Assembly: GCF_001274775.1 (NCBI RefSeq)
Contig: NZ_LGUE01000001.1
Location: 1,086,334-1,150,333, forward strand
Direction: 5' to 3'
DNA: 64,000 nt
Origin: Rossellomorea marisflavi
Lineage (GTDB): Bacteria > Bacillota > Bacilli > Bacillales > Bacillaceae_B
This document shows, piece by piece, positions 7,578-15,614 of this stretch. A program made the position numbers and the translations under genes. Within the stretch, counting starts at the first letter, position 1. Every line of letters starts with the position of its first letter. Below the pieces are notes generated by a model. The model was not told where the DNA came from. It worked only from the letters and a program-made list of their open reading frames with translations, and did not search any database.

Positions 7578-9023
7578 TTATTTAATCGTAAGCTGTTTCA
7601 TCGCATCTTCCATCAACAAGATCTGTGCCTTTGCCGACGCAATGGAATCGCTCAAATTCCGTTCATGCAGAGCCAAAACCATTTGACCGTATGTGGTTCC
7701 GGGCACGGCCCATTTTCCGTTTAAATCTATCCAGTCTCGGGCGATGCCCCTTTTCACAAGGTTAAACCGTGGATCTACTAGTTGAATGCCCGATGGCAAT
7801 GGAGAGGTGGTCGTATAAGCGAATAGATGCTGAAGGTGGGCGTGGACTCCTTCTTCGGCTGACATGAATTGAGCACCATCCACACCTGGACCAGTCGTCC
7901 CGATACCGGCATAATTATTTTGAGAAGCTTTGACTTGTCCAGTAAATCGGAAGAAATTCGTCTCATGCAGAGCTTGGGCAAACGCTACGTCACCCCGAAT
8001 ACCATACAATTTTCCAAGGGCGATATAATAGGTTCCCAGAAGAGGTGCAACAGGGTTCACCTTCCTTGCAAACTCATCGAGTTGATGTCCTTTCAACACA
8101 CTTTCACCGAGGATGGAATACCCCGGTTTTGAAGGAGCCTGTGGCGGAGGGGTCGGTTTTGGGGTGGACGTTGGCGGAGAGGTCGGCTTTGGCGTATTTG
8201 TTGGTTTTGGTTGGGAGACGGGAGGAATGGATGAAACGGCGCCTTCAACGACCAAAAAGGCATCAATCTTGTACCCCTTCAACGTTTGAACAAGATTTTC
8301 AGCATTCTGCCGATCGGCAAATGCCCCTGCTTGAACCCGGAAATATGTTTTTCCATCTAGAAGAAAAGACGTGATGAAAGAATCGATTTTTCTTCTGGAA
8401 AGCTCTTCCACCCTCTCTTCAGCGTTCTTTCGATCACCGAAGGAGCCCGCAATCACTTTGAAGACGGCCTTTTGTGCATCAGGCAGCACCAAGGCTTTGG
8501 CAAGCCCCTTTCCTAATCCGGAGACTACATCTGATCGGAATGCCGCTGACTGCATCAAGGCGACGTCGGTATCACGATCGATGAAGAGAATCTCCACTAA
8601 TAGAGCATTCATGGTTGTTTCCCTCAATACATGAAAGTTCGCCCTTTTCTTTCCCCGGTCCACCACACTATATTTGCTGATGGATGAGACGATTTCATTG
8701 TGTATGGTCGCTTGGAGGGATACCATGTCATTTGATACCTTTCCATCATAAATATAGCTTTCGAACCCTGTCCCTCCCCCTGCGTTATGGTGGATGGATA
8801 AAAAGAAATCTACTCCCCTGGCATTGGCAAGTCGGCTTCTTTCCTCCAAAGATAATTCCCGGTCGGATTCACGGGTCATGATCACGTTGACCTGATAATG
8901 TTTCAGCAGGAAATCTCTCAGTCCGAGAGCTATGAGCAGATTATAATACTTCTCTTCATGGCCTTTATAGCTTGCCCCGGGATCGCTTCCACCATGACCG
9001 GGATCAATCATTATGACCTTCAC
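7578..9023 (-). CDS. CwlC-type amidase fused to a glucosaminidase (mother-cell lysin)
   Basis: The 481-residue protein has four parts. Residues 1-175 are an Amidase_3 N-acetylmuramoyl-L-alanine amidase with zinc ligands H10 (DPGHGG), E24 and H78/H79, and catalytic E144. Residues about 187-260 hold two SPOR peptidoglycan-binding repeats. A Pro/Thr/Ser/Lys linker covers about 262-300. Residues 301-481 form an endo-beta-N-acetylglucosaminidase of the LytD type with likely catalytic E354 (ALHETNFF). There is no signal peptide, exactly as in B. subtilis CwlC, which lyses the mother cell; that protein ends after the SPOR repeats. The start is GTG at 9023 with AAAGGAGG. A sigma-K-like promoter precedes it. 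I infer release of the mature spore as its role. Confidence 0.88.
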   Translation of the reverse strand: MKVIMIDPGHGGSDPGASYKGHEEKYYNLLIALGLRDFLLKHYQVNVIMTRESDRELSLEERSRLANARGVDFFLSIHHNAGGGTGFESYIYDGKVSNDMVSLQATIHNEIVSSISKYSVVDRGKKRANFHVLRETTMNALLVEILFIDRDTDVALMQSAAFRSDVVSGLGKGLAKALVLPDAQKAVFKVIAGSFGDRKNAEERVEELSRRKIDSFITSFLLDGKTYFRVQAGAFADRQNAENLVQTLKGYKIDAFLVVEGAVSSIPPVSQPKPTNTPKPTSPPTSTPKPTPPPQAPSKPGYSILGESVLKGHQLDEFARKVNPVAPLLGTYYIALGKLYGIRGDVAFAQALHETNFFRFTGQVKASQNNYAGIGTTGPGVDGAQFMSAEEGVHAHLQHLFAYTTTSPLPSGIQLVDPRFNLVKRGIARDWIDLNGKWAVPGTTYGQMVLALHERNLSDSIASAKAQILLMEDAMKQLTIK

Positions 9024-9054
9024 TTGTTATTTCCTCCTTTAATCGTTACTACTA

Positions 9055-9082
9055 TAGTATATGCAGGATTATACCAGCTTGT
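9055..9082 (-). promoter_or_regulatory. Sigma-K-like promoter of the lysin gene
   Basis: On the minus strand AC (9081-9082), 17 bases, then CATATACTA (9055-9063), a perfect CATANNNTA. Transcription would start about 25 bases before the GTG. The -35 lies inside the palindrome CAGCTTGT/ACAAGCTG at 9075-9094. Confidence 0.7.
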
Positions 9083-9102
9083 TCGGACAAGCTGCCAATC
9101 AT

Positions 9103-9234
9103 TTAGAAACGCAGGGGGCGTGTAGCGAATCCGAAGTTTGCCATCCTCGGTATCTCCTTTGCCTTTTCTAGATCCCGCAGGGGATCTGGATTGGAGGAAA
9201 GGGGATTTCTTACGTGTTTCCAAAGTGCTTTCAC
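9103..9234 (-). CDS. Possible small protein, 43 aa
   Basis: A GTG start at 9234 is preceded by TAGGAGGAGGTGAT, an almost full complement of the 16S rRNA end, eight bases upstream, and is followed by 43 codons. The peptide is basic and Pro/Arg rich (MKALWKHVRNPLSSNPD at its start, ATRPLRF at its end) and has no hydrophobic segment. Its stop is followed directly by an eight-bp palindrome (9075-9094) that may end its transcript or bind a regulator. I do not know the family. The very strong ribosome site is the main evidence that it is translated. It lies upstream of, and in line with, the lysin gene. Confidence 0.45.
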   Translation of the reverse strand: MKALWKHVRNPLSSNPDPLRDLEKAKEIPRMANFGFATRPLRF

Positions 9235-9338
9235 AAGTCTATCACCTCCTCCTATACCATATGAACCGGAGGAAGAGTTGGTGTGGATGATTGGATAGTT
9301 ACTAGATTCGGAATTCTTCGCGGTTTGAAAAAAGGAAA

Positions 9339-9382
9339 AATCCGACCGACCATTCTCAAAAAATCGAATGGTCGCTCGGATT
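9339..9382 (-). terminator. Terminator of the MFS exporter gene
   Basis: A long stem, AATCCGAC-CGACCATTC against GAATGGTCG-CTCGGATT, followed on the minus strand by TTTTTCCTTTTTT. Confidence 0.85.
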
Positions 9383-9416
9383 CATGTGCTAGGTATTGGA
9401 TTTCGTGTATTGTGTG

Positions 9417-10823
9417 TTACGCACTTCCCTTTATTCTTCTGGAACCGGGATTCCTCACAAAGAAAGATAGGATCAGTGCCACGATTGCGGTGATGCCCGC
9501 CACCACGAAGGAGACGTTCACCCCGTGGATCATGCCCTCCAACCCTTTTGTTGGAATGGCGCTTGTTGTCATGACGGTCACGAGCATCGCCGTACCCATG
9601 GCGCCGGACACCTGACGCATCGTATTGTTCATGGCTGTACCATGAGGGATCAGATTAGAAGGCAGCTGATTGAGTCCTGCTGTTGTAACAGGCATCATCA
9701 CCATGGCCACCCCGAACATCCTAACTGCATTCCATGTTGCCAAGTAAGCAAATGTGGTTTCTGCAGATAAATTGGTGAACATGAACGTCGAGAGGGACAA
9801 GATTGTAAGACCTATAATCGCGAGCCACCTGGCTCCGAATTTATCGAATAATCGGCCGGTTATCGGGTTCATCAATCCCATGATCAAGGCACCGGGCAGA
9901 AGCATCAAACCGGATTCAAGTGCTGAAAATCCAAGCATATTCTGCATGTAAAGTGGAAGGACCGTGGCTGCACCGATCATGGCTATGAACACAATCATGC
10001 CTAAAGCTGTTGTCAGCGTGAACATTGAATTTTTAAACACACGGAACTGAAGCATCGGCTCTTTCAATCGTAGCTGTCTAAGGATGAACCAAAGAAGTGA
10101 CAATCCACCCACAATCATGGATAGGTCCACCTGGTAGCTTCCCCATCCCTTGGATCCTGCAATACTGAATCCATATAGCAAACCGCCAAACCCGAATGAA
10201 GACAAGATTACAGACAGGATGTCCAATTTAGGGAATGTACGTTTTGTCACATTTTTCAATAGGAAATAGGCTACGATGAAGTCTACGATCACGATCGGCA
10301 GGATCACATAAAACAGACTCCTCCATGGCAGTTCCTCTACCATCCACCCTGAAAGGGATGGTCCGATCGCCGGCGCAAATGAGATAACAAGCCCGAACAT
10401 CCCCATGGCCGCCCCTCTCTTTTCGACGGGATAAATCATGAACAGGATGGTCTGCATAAGCGGAATGATGATACCTGCGCCAGAGGCCTGAATGATTCTT
10501 CCTACCATCAAAAAGCCAAATGAAGGCGCGACAGCACAGATGGCTGTCCCAACCGCGAAGAGGCCCATTGCACTTAGGAATAAAGCCCGTGTCGTAAAAC
10601 GACCGATCAGGAATGCGGTAACCGGGATCATGATCCCATTGACCAGCATAAAGATCGATGTCAGCCACTGGGCTGTACTTTCATCAAGGTTCAAGTCTTT
10701 CATAATATGGGGCAAAGCCGTACCTAATAATGTTTGATTGAGAATGGCGGCAAACGCACCGGAAATCAAGACGATAAGAAGTGGTGTTTTGTTGAATGTT
10801 TGTGTTTGTTGCGAATCCTCCAT
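9417..10823 (-). CDS. DHA2-family MFS multidrug efflux transporter
   Basis: The 468-residue protein is a drug:proton antiporter of the DHA2 (EmrB/QacA, 14-helix) type. It has an N-terminal helix followed by NQTLLGTALPHIMKDL, a motif C-like stretch (GRIIQASGAGIIIPL) and paired hydrophobic segments throughout. B. subtilis LmrB and YhcA are similar. The substrate cannot be predicted. The gene starts 47 bases downstream of a TetR-family gene on the same strand, so the two form a regulator-exporter operon. Export is probably induced when the drug releases the TetR protein from the double operator at 11594-11642. The start has AAGAAGGGAGA upstream. Confidence 0.9.
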   Translation of the reverse strand: MEDSQQTQTFNKTPLLIVLISGAFAAILNQTLLGTALPHIMKDLNLDESTAQWLTSIFMLVNGIMIPVTAFLIGRFTTRALFLSAMGLFAVGTAICAVAPSFGFLMVGRIIQASGAGIIIPLMQTILFMIYPVEKRGAAMGMFGLVISFAPAIGPSLSGWMVEELPWRSLFYVILPIVIVDFIVAYFLLKNVTKRTFPKLDILSVILSSFGFGGLLYGFSIAGSKGWGSYQVDLSMIVGGLSLLWFILRQLRLKEPMLQFRVFKNSMFTLTTALGMIVFIAMIGAATVLPLYMQNMLGFSALESGLMLLPGALIMGLMNPITGRLFDKFGARWLAIIGLTILSLSTFMFTNLSAETTFAYLATWNAVRMFGVAMVMMPVTTAGLNQLPSNLIPHGTAMNNTMRQVSGAMGTAMLVTVMTTSAIPTKGLEGMIHGVNVSFVVAGITAIVALILSFFVRNPGSRRIKGSA

Positions 10824-10870
10824 TTTCTATTCTCCCTTCTTTCTTCTGGTTTTATTTCACAGGAGATACT

Positions 10871-11482
10871 TCACATGGAAACCCCTTTCCTTATCATGTG
10901 GATCTCCCTGTCATATTTATTCAGCGCTTCCTCTACAGTCAATTCATCCGATATGCTTTTCACAAGGTTATGGAAGGTGATCGCAGTGTTGATCTGGAGG
11001 AGATGGTACAGATCCTCTCTCGTCTGGATGTTAAGAAGACTGCGATCAATCAGATGATATACTTCTGCATAGCGCTGATCCAACGTTTCTTTGGTCAAAT
11101 GCTGGGTAAAGGTCTTTTCAATTTTATAATTCATGTTCAGGAGTACATTCCGCATGAAACGGTTTTGGTCACTTGCCCTGGAATGCTGCAGGACCATCCT
11201 GAATAATTCCCTGCTTGCTTCAAAAAGATCGCCTTTATATTCACGCAATAAGGATGTGAAGTGTTCAAACCTCTCCCTTGCATGTTCTCCCACCAGGAAG
11301 AAGAATGCGTCTTCCTTATCCTCGAAATATTGATAAAAACTTCCCCTCGGTATACCTGCCATTTTAAGGATATTCGAAATGGAGGCCTCATAAAGGGATA
11401 CCCTTGAAAACTCTTCACGTGCAGCATCGATCAACCTGCTCCGTTTCTCTTCACGCAAATTAAAAAAAGTCGGTTTGGGCAA
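10871..11482 (-). CDS. TetR/AcrR-family repressor of the MFS exporter
   Basis: The product (203 residues) has the TetR N-terminal HTH (EEKRSRLIDAAREEF, then a SISNILKMAGIPRGSFYQYF recognition region) and a helical ligand domain. The frame is open to 11653, but the AAGGAG at about 11491-11496 sits eight bases before TTG 11482, which gives the usual short lead-in MPKPTFFNLREEK. It heads the operon with the exporter. The promoter (TTGACA, 17 bases, TAAAGT) contains one 13-bp operator in its spacer and a second 36 bp downstream, so it should repress itself and the exporter. The inducer is unknown. Confidence 0.9.
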   Translation of the reverse strand: MPKPTFFNLREEKRSRLIDAAREEFSRVSLYEASISNILKMAGIPRGSFYQYFEDKEDAFFFLVGEHARERFEHFTSLLREYKGDLFEASRELFRMVLQHSRASDQNRFMRNVLLNMNYKIEKTFTQHLTKETLDQRYAEVYHLIDRSLLNIQTREDLYHLLQINTAITFHNLVKSISDELTVEEALNKYDREIHMIRKGVSM

Positions 11483-11593
11483 TTCGGACACTCCTTCAGT
11501 GACGGATGTTTGCCACGAAGAAAACTTCAATGGTCTATACCCGCAATGCAATAAAATTAAGACAAAACCCCTCAATAACTTCCCAATACAAAA

Positions 11594-11650
11594 TGACACG
11601 ATGTCACATGGAACCTTATCCACTTTATGTGACATCGTGTCATATGTCAA
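11594..11650 (-). promoter_or_regulatory. TetR-operon promoter with two operators
   Basis: TTGACA (minus strand, 11645-11650) and TAAAGT (11622-11627) are 17 bases apart. The spacer carries TGACATCGTGTCA (plus strand 11630-11642) and a second copy, TGACACGATGTCA, lies at 11594-11606. Each is a near-palindrome; together they form a perfect 15-bp inverted repeat with a 19-bp gap. Confidence 0.8.
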
Positions 11651-11693
11651 CAACTTTGCTCACTTATGAACAATGTTGTTGGATAAATATGTT

Positions 11694-12575
11694 TTATTTT
11701 GTACCTTTCCCCTTCAAACTGTATATGACCCCGATGATCCACGTGGCCAGGATGAATATGCAGACCCCCAGGATGACGGTGCCTGGTTGATTGAACACAG
11801 TGAGTAACGTATAGGAATTCGTAAGAATAATGAATCCGCCTACAAGCACGCCCAGGAGAAACGAAGGAAGTTTCTTGACCAACAGTGCCGCAAGAGGTGC
11901 TGCTGCAACGCCACCTATGACGAATGCCGCCACCCACTGCCAATCAAAATTCTCCCACCCTAAAAATAGGACAAACCCCAATGTAGCGGATAACGTCACG
12001 GCAAACTCACTTGTATCCACAGTACCGATGACCTCCCGTGGCACCGCTTCCTTTCCTGACAACAAAACGGGTGTATTGATCGGTCCCCACCCACCTCCTC
12101 CTATTGCGTCGAAAAAGCCTGCAGTGGCTCCAAGAGGTAATAAGATCCGTTTTCGCACAGAAGCAGCGGGTTTCGCGTTGTGTTTGTCATCAGATGGAGA
12201 AGGCCAAAAAAGAAACCGGACGAAGATATACAACCCCAATAATAGTAAAAAGGAAGATATATAAGGTCTGATTGCCTCTCCTGGAATACTGCTTAAAAAT
12301 GCTGCTCCGATAAAAGCACTGATACTACCAGGAATCATTAGAAGCAAGGCCATCCGCTTGTTGACATTACCGAACTTCCAATGTGCCATGCCTGAGGCAG
12401 CCGTCGTTGCAATCTCAGACATATGGATCGAAGCCGAAGCAATAGCCGGGGCAACGCCATAGGCAAGAAGAAGGGTCGAAGATGTCAGTCCGAAAGCCAT
12501 CCCCAGGGAACCATCCACAAGCTGTGCAAAAAAACCGACGATGGCAAAAATGATTAATTTACGCAAGGCATTCAC
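11694..12575 (-). CDS. TauE/SafE-family sulfite/organic anion exporter
   Basis: The 293-residue integral membrane protein has eight or so hydrophobic segments in two halves. The signature is DGSLGMAFGLTSSTLLLAYG near residue 22 with the counterpart FFDAIGGGGWGPINTPVLL near 155, as in TauE/SafE (DUF81) transporters. Members export sulfite, sulfoacetate or related anions; the substrate here is unknown. It is a single gene lying upstream of, but not obviously co-transcribed with, the TetR unit, and downstream of the glycosyltransferase pair on the same strand. The start codon is ATG at 12575; only a weak ribosome site is visible. Confidence 0.87.
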   Translation of the reverse strand: MNALRKLIIFAIVGFFAQLVDGSLGMAFGLTSSTLLLAYGVAPAIASASIHMSEIATTAASGMAHWKFGNVNKRMALLLMIPGSISAFIGAAFLSSIPGEAIRPYISSFLLLLGLYIFVRFLFWPSPSDDKHNAKPAASVRKRILLPLGATAGFFDAIGGGGWGPINTPVLLSGKEAVPREVIGTVDTSEFAVTLSATLGFVLFLGWENFDWQWVAAFVIGGVAAAPLAALLVKKLPSFLLGVLVGGFIILTNSYTLLTVFNQPGTVILGVCIFILATWIIGVIYSLKGKGTK

Positions 12576-12638
12576 TTACCACTCGAAAGGCACGTACGGG
12601 AATACGGCAAACGATCTTTCCAAAATAGCTCCTAGCGA

Positions 12639-13841
12639 TCATGTCAAAGCCCTCTTATAAAGTGCCAATGTCTGAGAGACCATGGCATCCAATGTCCAAC
12701 GCTCATTGGCCCATGCAATCGCCGCCTGCCCCATCCTGCAGCGTCGATCATCATCATTCAGCAAGGCCTCTATTGCATTCTGTAGGGACTTTGCATCACC
12801 CTTGGGAACAATCAGTCCGTTCAATCCGTCCTGAATCATCTCCGGAAGCCCGGCAGCATCACTGACGATCGCCGGCAATCCGGCAAACTGACCCTCAACA
12901 ACCGAAAGGGGCTGGGTATCCTGAAGACTCGGCTGGATGAGAAGATCACCTTGAGCAAGGATGGCTTCCATGTTCTGCTGATGTCCGAGGAATGACACGC
13001 GGTCATTCAACCCAAGCCGTTTTGCCAACGCCTTTACCGCCGGTAGATAATCCCCATCCCCGACAATCAGGCATTCCCAGTCCTGACGGCCCAAGTTGAC
13101 CTGGGATAGGGCTTCAAGTAAAAATGTGATCCCCTTAAGATAAATAACCCTTCCAGAGAAGATGAGCACCTTGGACTGATCTTTCTTTGAAACCGGGGTG
13201 CCGGTTTGACTGTTTTGGATTCCCAATGGGTATGAAATGACCTTTGTAGGATTCACCCGGAAATCGGTCTCAATTTGTGACTTCATCCATTTGGATTGGG
13301 TGTGGATATATTTGCTCTCCTTATATCCTTCTTTCTCTAGTCGTTTATAATAGTTGAAATCCTTTCCCGTCAGGATGGAATGATCGGATAGGTGGGGATA
13401 TACGGATTTTAGTACGAGGAAGATCTCTTTGGTGAGACTCCCATGTGCACTTGTGACTAACGGAATATGAGCGGGCTTCATCGATCCGATGATTTGGGCG
13501 GCGGTAACATCTTGTGCATGAATGACATCATATGATTCCAATCCATACTCCCTTAGTGTCATTTCAAAATTGATGCGGTAGATCTCTGCTTTCTGAATAA
13601 TAGGATGCTGTTGGTGAAATGGTAGTTCTCTGTTGATTCTCGACATGATCTTCGAACGCATGGACTCGAGCATCATCCCATGATCAAGATGATGCATGCG
13701 ATACCCACTCAAGTCGGGGCGCTGGGAAAACAAATCAACCTGATGACCCAGTGAAAGCAGCTTTTGTTGAAGGTTCGAAACAACCGTCCAAATTCCCCCC
13801 GCATATGGGAGGGGGTAATAGGAAACCAATAGGATTTTCAT
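12639..13841 (-). CDS. Glycosyltransferase family 4 protein
   Basis: The 400-residue protein is a GT-B retaining glycosyltransferase. The N-terminal half starts MKILLVSYYPLPYAGGIWTV with the glycine-rich acceptor loop, and the C-terminal half has the nucleotide-sugar site (RVIYLKGITFLLEAL, then QPSLQDTQPLSVVEGQFAGLPAIV with the EX7E-type motif). It likely transfers a sugar onto a cell-surface polymer or lipid. The family-2 glycosyltransferase gene lies 31 bases upstream on the same strand, so the two probably act on the same glycan. Donor and acceptor are not predictable. The ribosome site is AAAGGTGG. Confidence 0.88.
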   Translation of the reverse strand: MKILLVSYYPLPYAGGIWTVVSNLQQKLLSLGHQVDLFSQRPDLSGYRMHHLDHGMMLESMRSKIMSRINRELPFHQQHPIIQKAEIYRINFEMTLREYGLESYDVIHAQDVTAAQIIGSMKPAHIPLVTSAHGSLTKEIFLVLKSVYPHLSDHSILTGKDFNYYKRLEKEGYKESKYIHTQSKWMKSQIETDFRVNPTKVISYPLGIQNSQTGTPVSKKDQSKVLIFSGRVIYLKGITFLLEALSQVNLGRQDWECLIVGDGDYLPAVKALAKRLGLNDRVSFLGHQQNMEAILAQGDLLIQPSLQDTQPLSVVEGQFAGLPAIVSDAAGLPEMIQDGLNGLIVPKGDAKSLQNAIEALLNDDDRRCRMGQAAIAWANERWTLDAMVSQTLALYKRALT

Positions 13842-13872
13842 TCGGATCCACCTTTCATATCCGGGGCTGCCT

Positions 13873-14613
13873 TCATTCGAACACCACTCGCTTTAACCTG
13901 TTTCCTTGGAAGTTGAGGAAATTTTCAAGCTTAGGGATATAATGATGTTTGATCATAAAGGTTTCTTTCTTGATTCCTTCCTGGTTTTTACTGGTACCTT
14001 GATTGGGGTGGGCGCGATAGTTCAACAGGACTTGGTCAAGATAGTAAAATGGAATACCTTTCAGTAAGATGCGGTACCACATTTCATAATCCTGAGTATA
14101 GTTGAACTCCGTAGAAAAATAGCCTACTCGATCGAAGACTTCCCTGTGAAGGATAACGGTGCACCCGTTAATCGGGTTAGATGTCAAAAATGAGCGATAT
14201 ACCCCCTCTGCATGCTGGAACTGTTCGCCGCATTTAGGGATAAGAATATTATTATCAGGTCCGATGTAATCATAGTTGGTAAAGCTTGCCTTCGCATAGT
14301 GCTTCTTCATGAAGGAGATTTGCTGTTCTACTTTGTGCGGCAGGAAAACATCATCCGAACTCAGCCAGGCGATATACTCACCATTTGAATGGTGAATACC
14401 TGTGTTAATGGCGGATGCTGTCCCCCCATTTGCTTTCCTTACATAGTGAATCGAAGACAGATAAGGATGAATCCGTTCTACTTCTCGATCAGATCCATCG
14501 TCCACGAGAATAACTTCGATGTTCGGGTATGACTGTTGCAGGGCGCTCTCAATGGCTTGATCAACGAACGCACAGTTATAAAAAGGGATGATGATTGAAA
14601 CCAAGGGCTGCAT
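13873..14613 (-). CDS. Glycosyltransferase family 2 protein
   Basis: The 246-residue GT-A enzyme opens with VSIIIPFYNCAFVDQAIESAL, contains the DDGSD motif and later WLSSDD as the metal-binding DXD-like segment (about 95), and ends with a catalytic-domain segment TQDYEMWYRIL. It has no membrane segment. It is the first gene of a two-gene unit with the family-4 enzyme, implying joint synthesis of a surface glycan or spore-surface sugar. The start has GAGGAGG eight bases upstream. The sugar specificity is unknown. Confidence 0.88.
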   Translation of the reverse strand: MQPLVSIIIPFYNCAFVDQAIESALQQSYPNIEVILVDDGSDREVERIHPYLSSIHYVRKANGGTASAINTGIHHSNGEYIAWLSSDDVFLPHKVEQQISFMKKHYAKASFTNYDYIGPDNNILIPKCGEQFQHAEGVYRSFLTSNPINGCTVILHREVFDRVGYFSTEFNYTQDYEMWYRILLKGIPFYYLDQVLLNYRAHPNQGTSKNQEGIKKETFMIKHHYIPKLENFLNFQGNRLKRVVFE

Positions 14614-14696
14614 AAAATGATCCTCCTCATTCCGGACAAGTTTTTACATCCTATTCATCAAACTCAGCATCTGACTATACCTTTGCCTACACGAAA

Positions 14697-14745
14697 AAAA
14701 AACTGGCCACTGTTGAATGGAGATCATCCAACGTAGCCAGTAAAG
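14697..14745 (-). terminator. Terminator of the 62-aa gene
   Basis: An imperfect stem, CTGGC-TACGTTGGAT against CCATTCAACAG-TGGCCAG, followed on the minus strand by nine T. Confidence 0.8.
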
Positions 14746-14753
14746 ATCCATAT

Positions 14754-14942
14754 TCAGTTCGGCTTAAAATAGAAGTTTAGCCTATCATAATGAGCGTGAT
14801 AATAGACGATCACGTAATCATTCTTTAAAGGTTCATTTATTTTTTTGCCGTGGGGAAGGTAAGGATATTCTTCGATGGTAACATCTTCCCCGGAAAAGTG
14901 TTCAGTAATCCATTGTTCAATGTCGTTCTTGATCGTATCCAT
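14754..14942 (-). CDS. Small hypothetical protein, 62 aa
   Basis: A short acidic protein (MDTIKNDIEQWITEHFSGED...) with a Tyr/His-rich C-terminal half (DYVIVYYHAHYDRLNFYF). The GGGGTGGAGGG ribosome site before the ATG and the tight terminator after the stop support it as a real gene. It has no signal or membrane segment, and I recognise no family. It stands alone between the glycosyltransferases and the divergent DinB gene. Confidence 0.6.
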   Translation of the reverse strand: MDTIKNDIEQWITEHFSGEDVTIEEYPYLPHGKKINEPLKNDYVIVYYHAHYDRLNFYFKPN

Positions 14943-15078
14943 CCCTCCACCCCTTCAGCGTAATCTGCATTCATAACATACATTACCCTTAAGAATCCCT
15001 CTGAAACCCATTTACTGTACGGATAATGGTTGAAGGTCTACAATGAAGGTAGACTACAAACCTACTGGAGGTCTAATA

Positions 15079-15579
15079 ATGAAAGAATCCATTACGTTAA
15101 TTACAGATATTCGTAAAGAACTCCTCGGCGAAATACAAAGTCTTACGGATGAGGAGCTCAACCGGACCATCCACACAAATCGGTGGACGATCATGCAAGT
15201 TGTCGACCACCTCTATCTAATGGAAAGAGCTATTACGAACTCATTGGTTCAAGCACTTGAACAAGGTGATGAACAAAGTGTCGACGATAAACCCGTACAC
15301 CTTACCGTCGACCGCTCACGAAAAGTTCAAGCCCCCTCATATGTAGAACCTGCTGATGAAATGAAAACCCTAGGGGAGATGAAGGAAAGACTTGAAAGCT
15401 CACGCGAGGAACTTCTACATTTCCTTGAATCAATCCCTTCTGAGGATGACTTGAAAACAAAAGCAAACCCTCATCCTGTATTCGGGATGGTGCGATTGGA
15501 TCAATGGGTGCCGTTTATCGGGTATCATGAAAAACGTCATATCGATCAGATTCGTGAATTAAAAGCAGATCTGATTTGA
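15079..15579 (+). CDS. DinB-family (metal-dependent four-helix) protein
   Basis: The product (166 residues) is a DinB/YfiT-type four-helix bundle. The metal-binding histidine triad is visible: H44 (VVDHLYLMERA) and H150/H154 (YHEKRHIDQI). Members include thiol transferases (bacillithiol or mycothiol dependent), but most are uncharacterised. The ATG at 15079 has GGAGGT seven bases upstream and is chosen over an in-frame ATG at 15043, which has no ribosome site. The gene ends at a bidirectional terminator shared with the SNF2 helicase gene. The catalytic role is inferred only at family level. Confidence 0.85.
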   Translation: MKESITLITDIRKELLGEIQSLTDEELNRTIHTNRWTIMQVVDHLYLMERAITNSLVQALEQGDEQSVDDKPVHLTVDRSRKVQAPSYVEPADEMKTLGEMKERLESSREELLHFLESIPSEDDLKTKANPHPVFGMVRLDQWVPFIGYHEKRHIDQIRELKADLI

Positions 15580-15583
15580 TCGA

Positions 15584-15614
15584 AAAAGAGCGCCTGGGAG
15601 CCAGGCGCTCTTTT
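15584..15614. terminator. Bidirectional terminator
   Basis: A perfect 14-bp stem AAAAGAGCGCCTGG with a three-base loop. It lies between the convergent DinB and helicase genes and overlaps the helicase stop. Confidence 0.9.
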
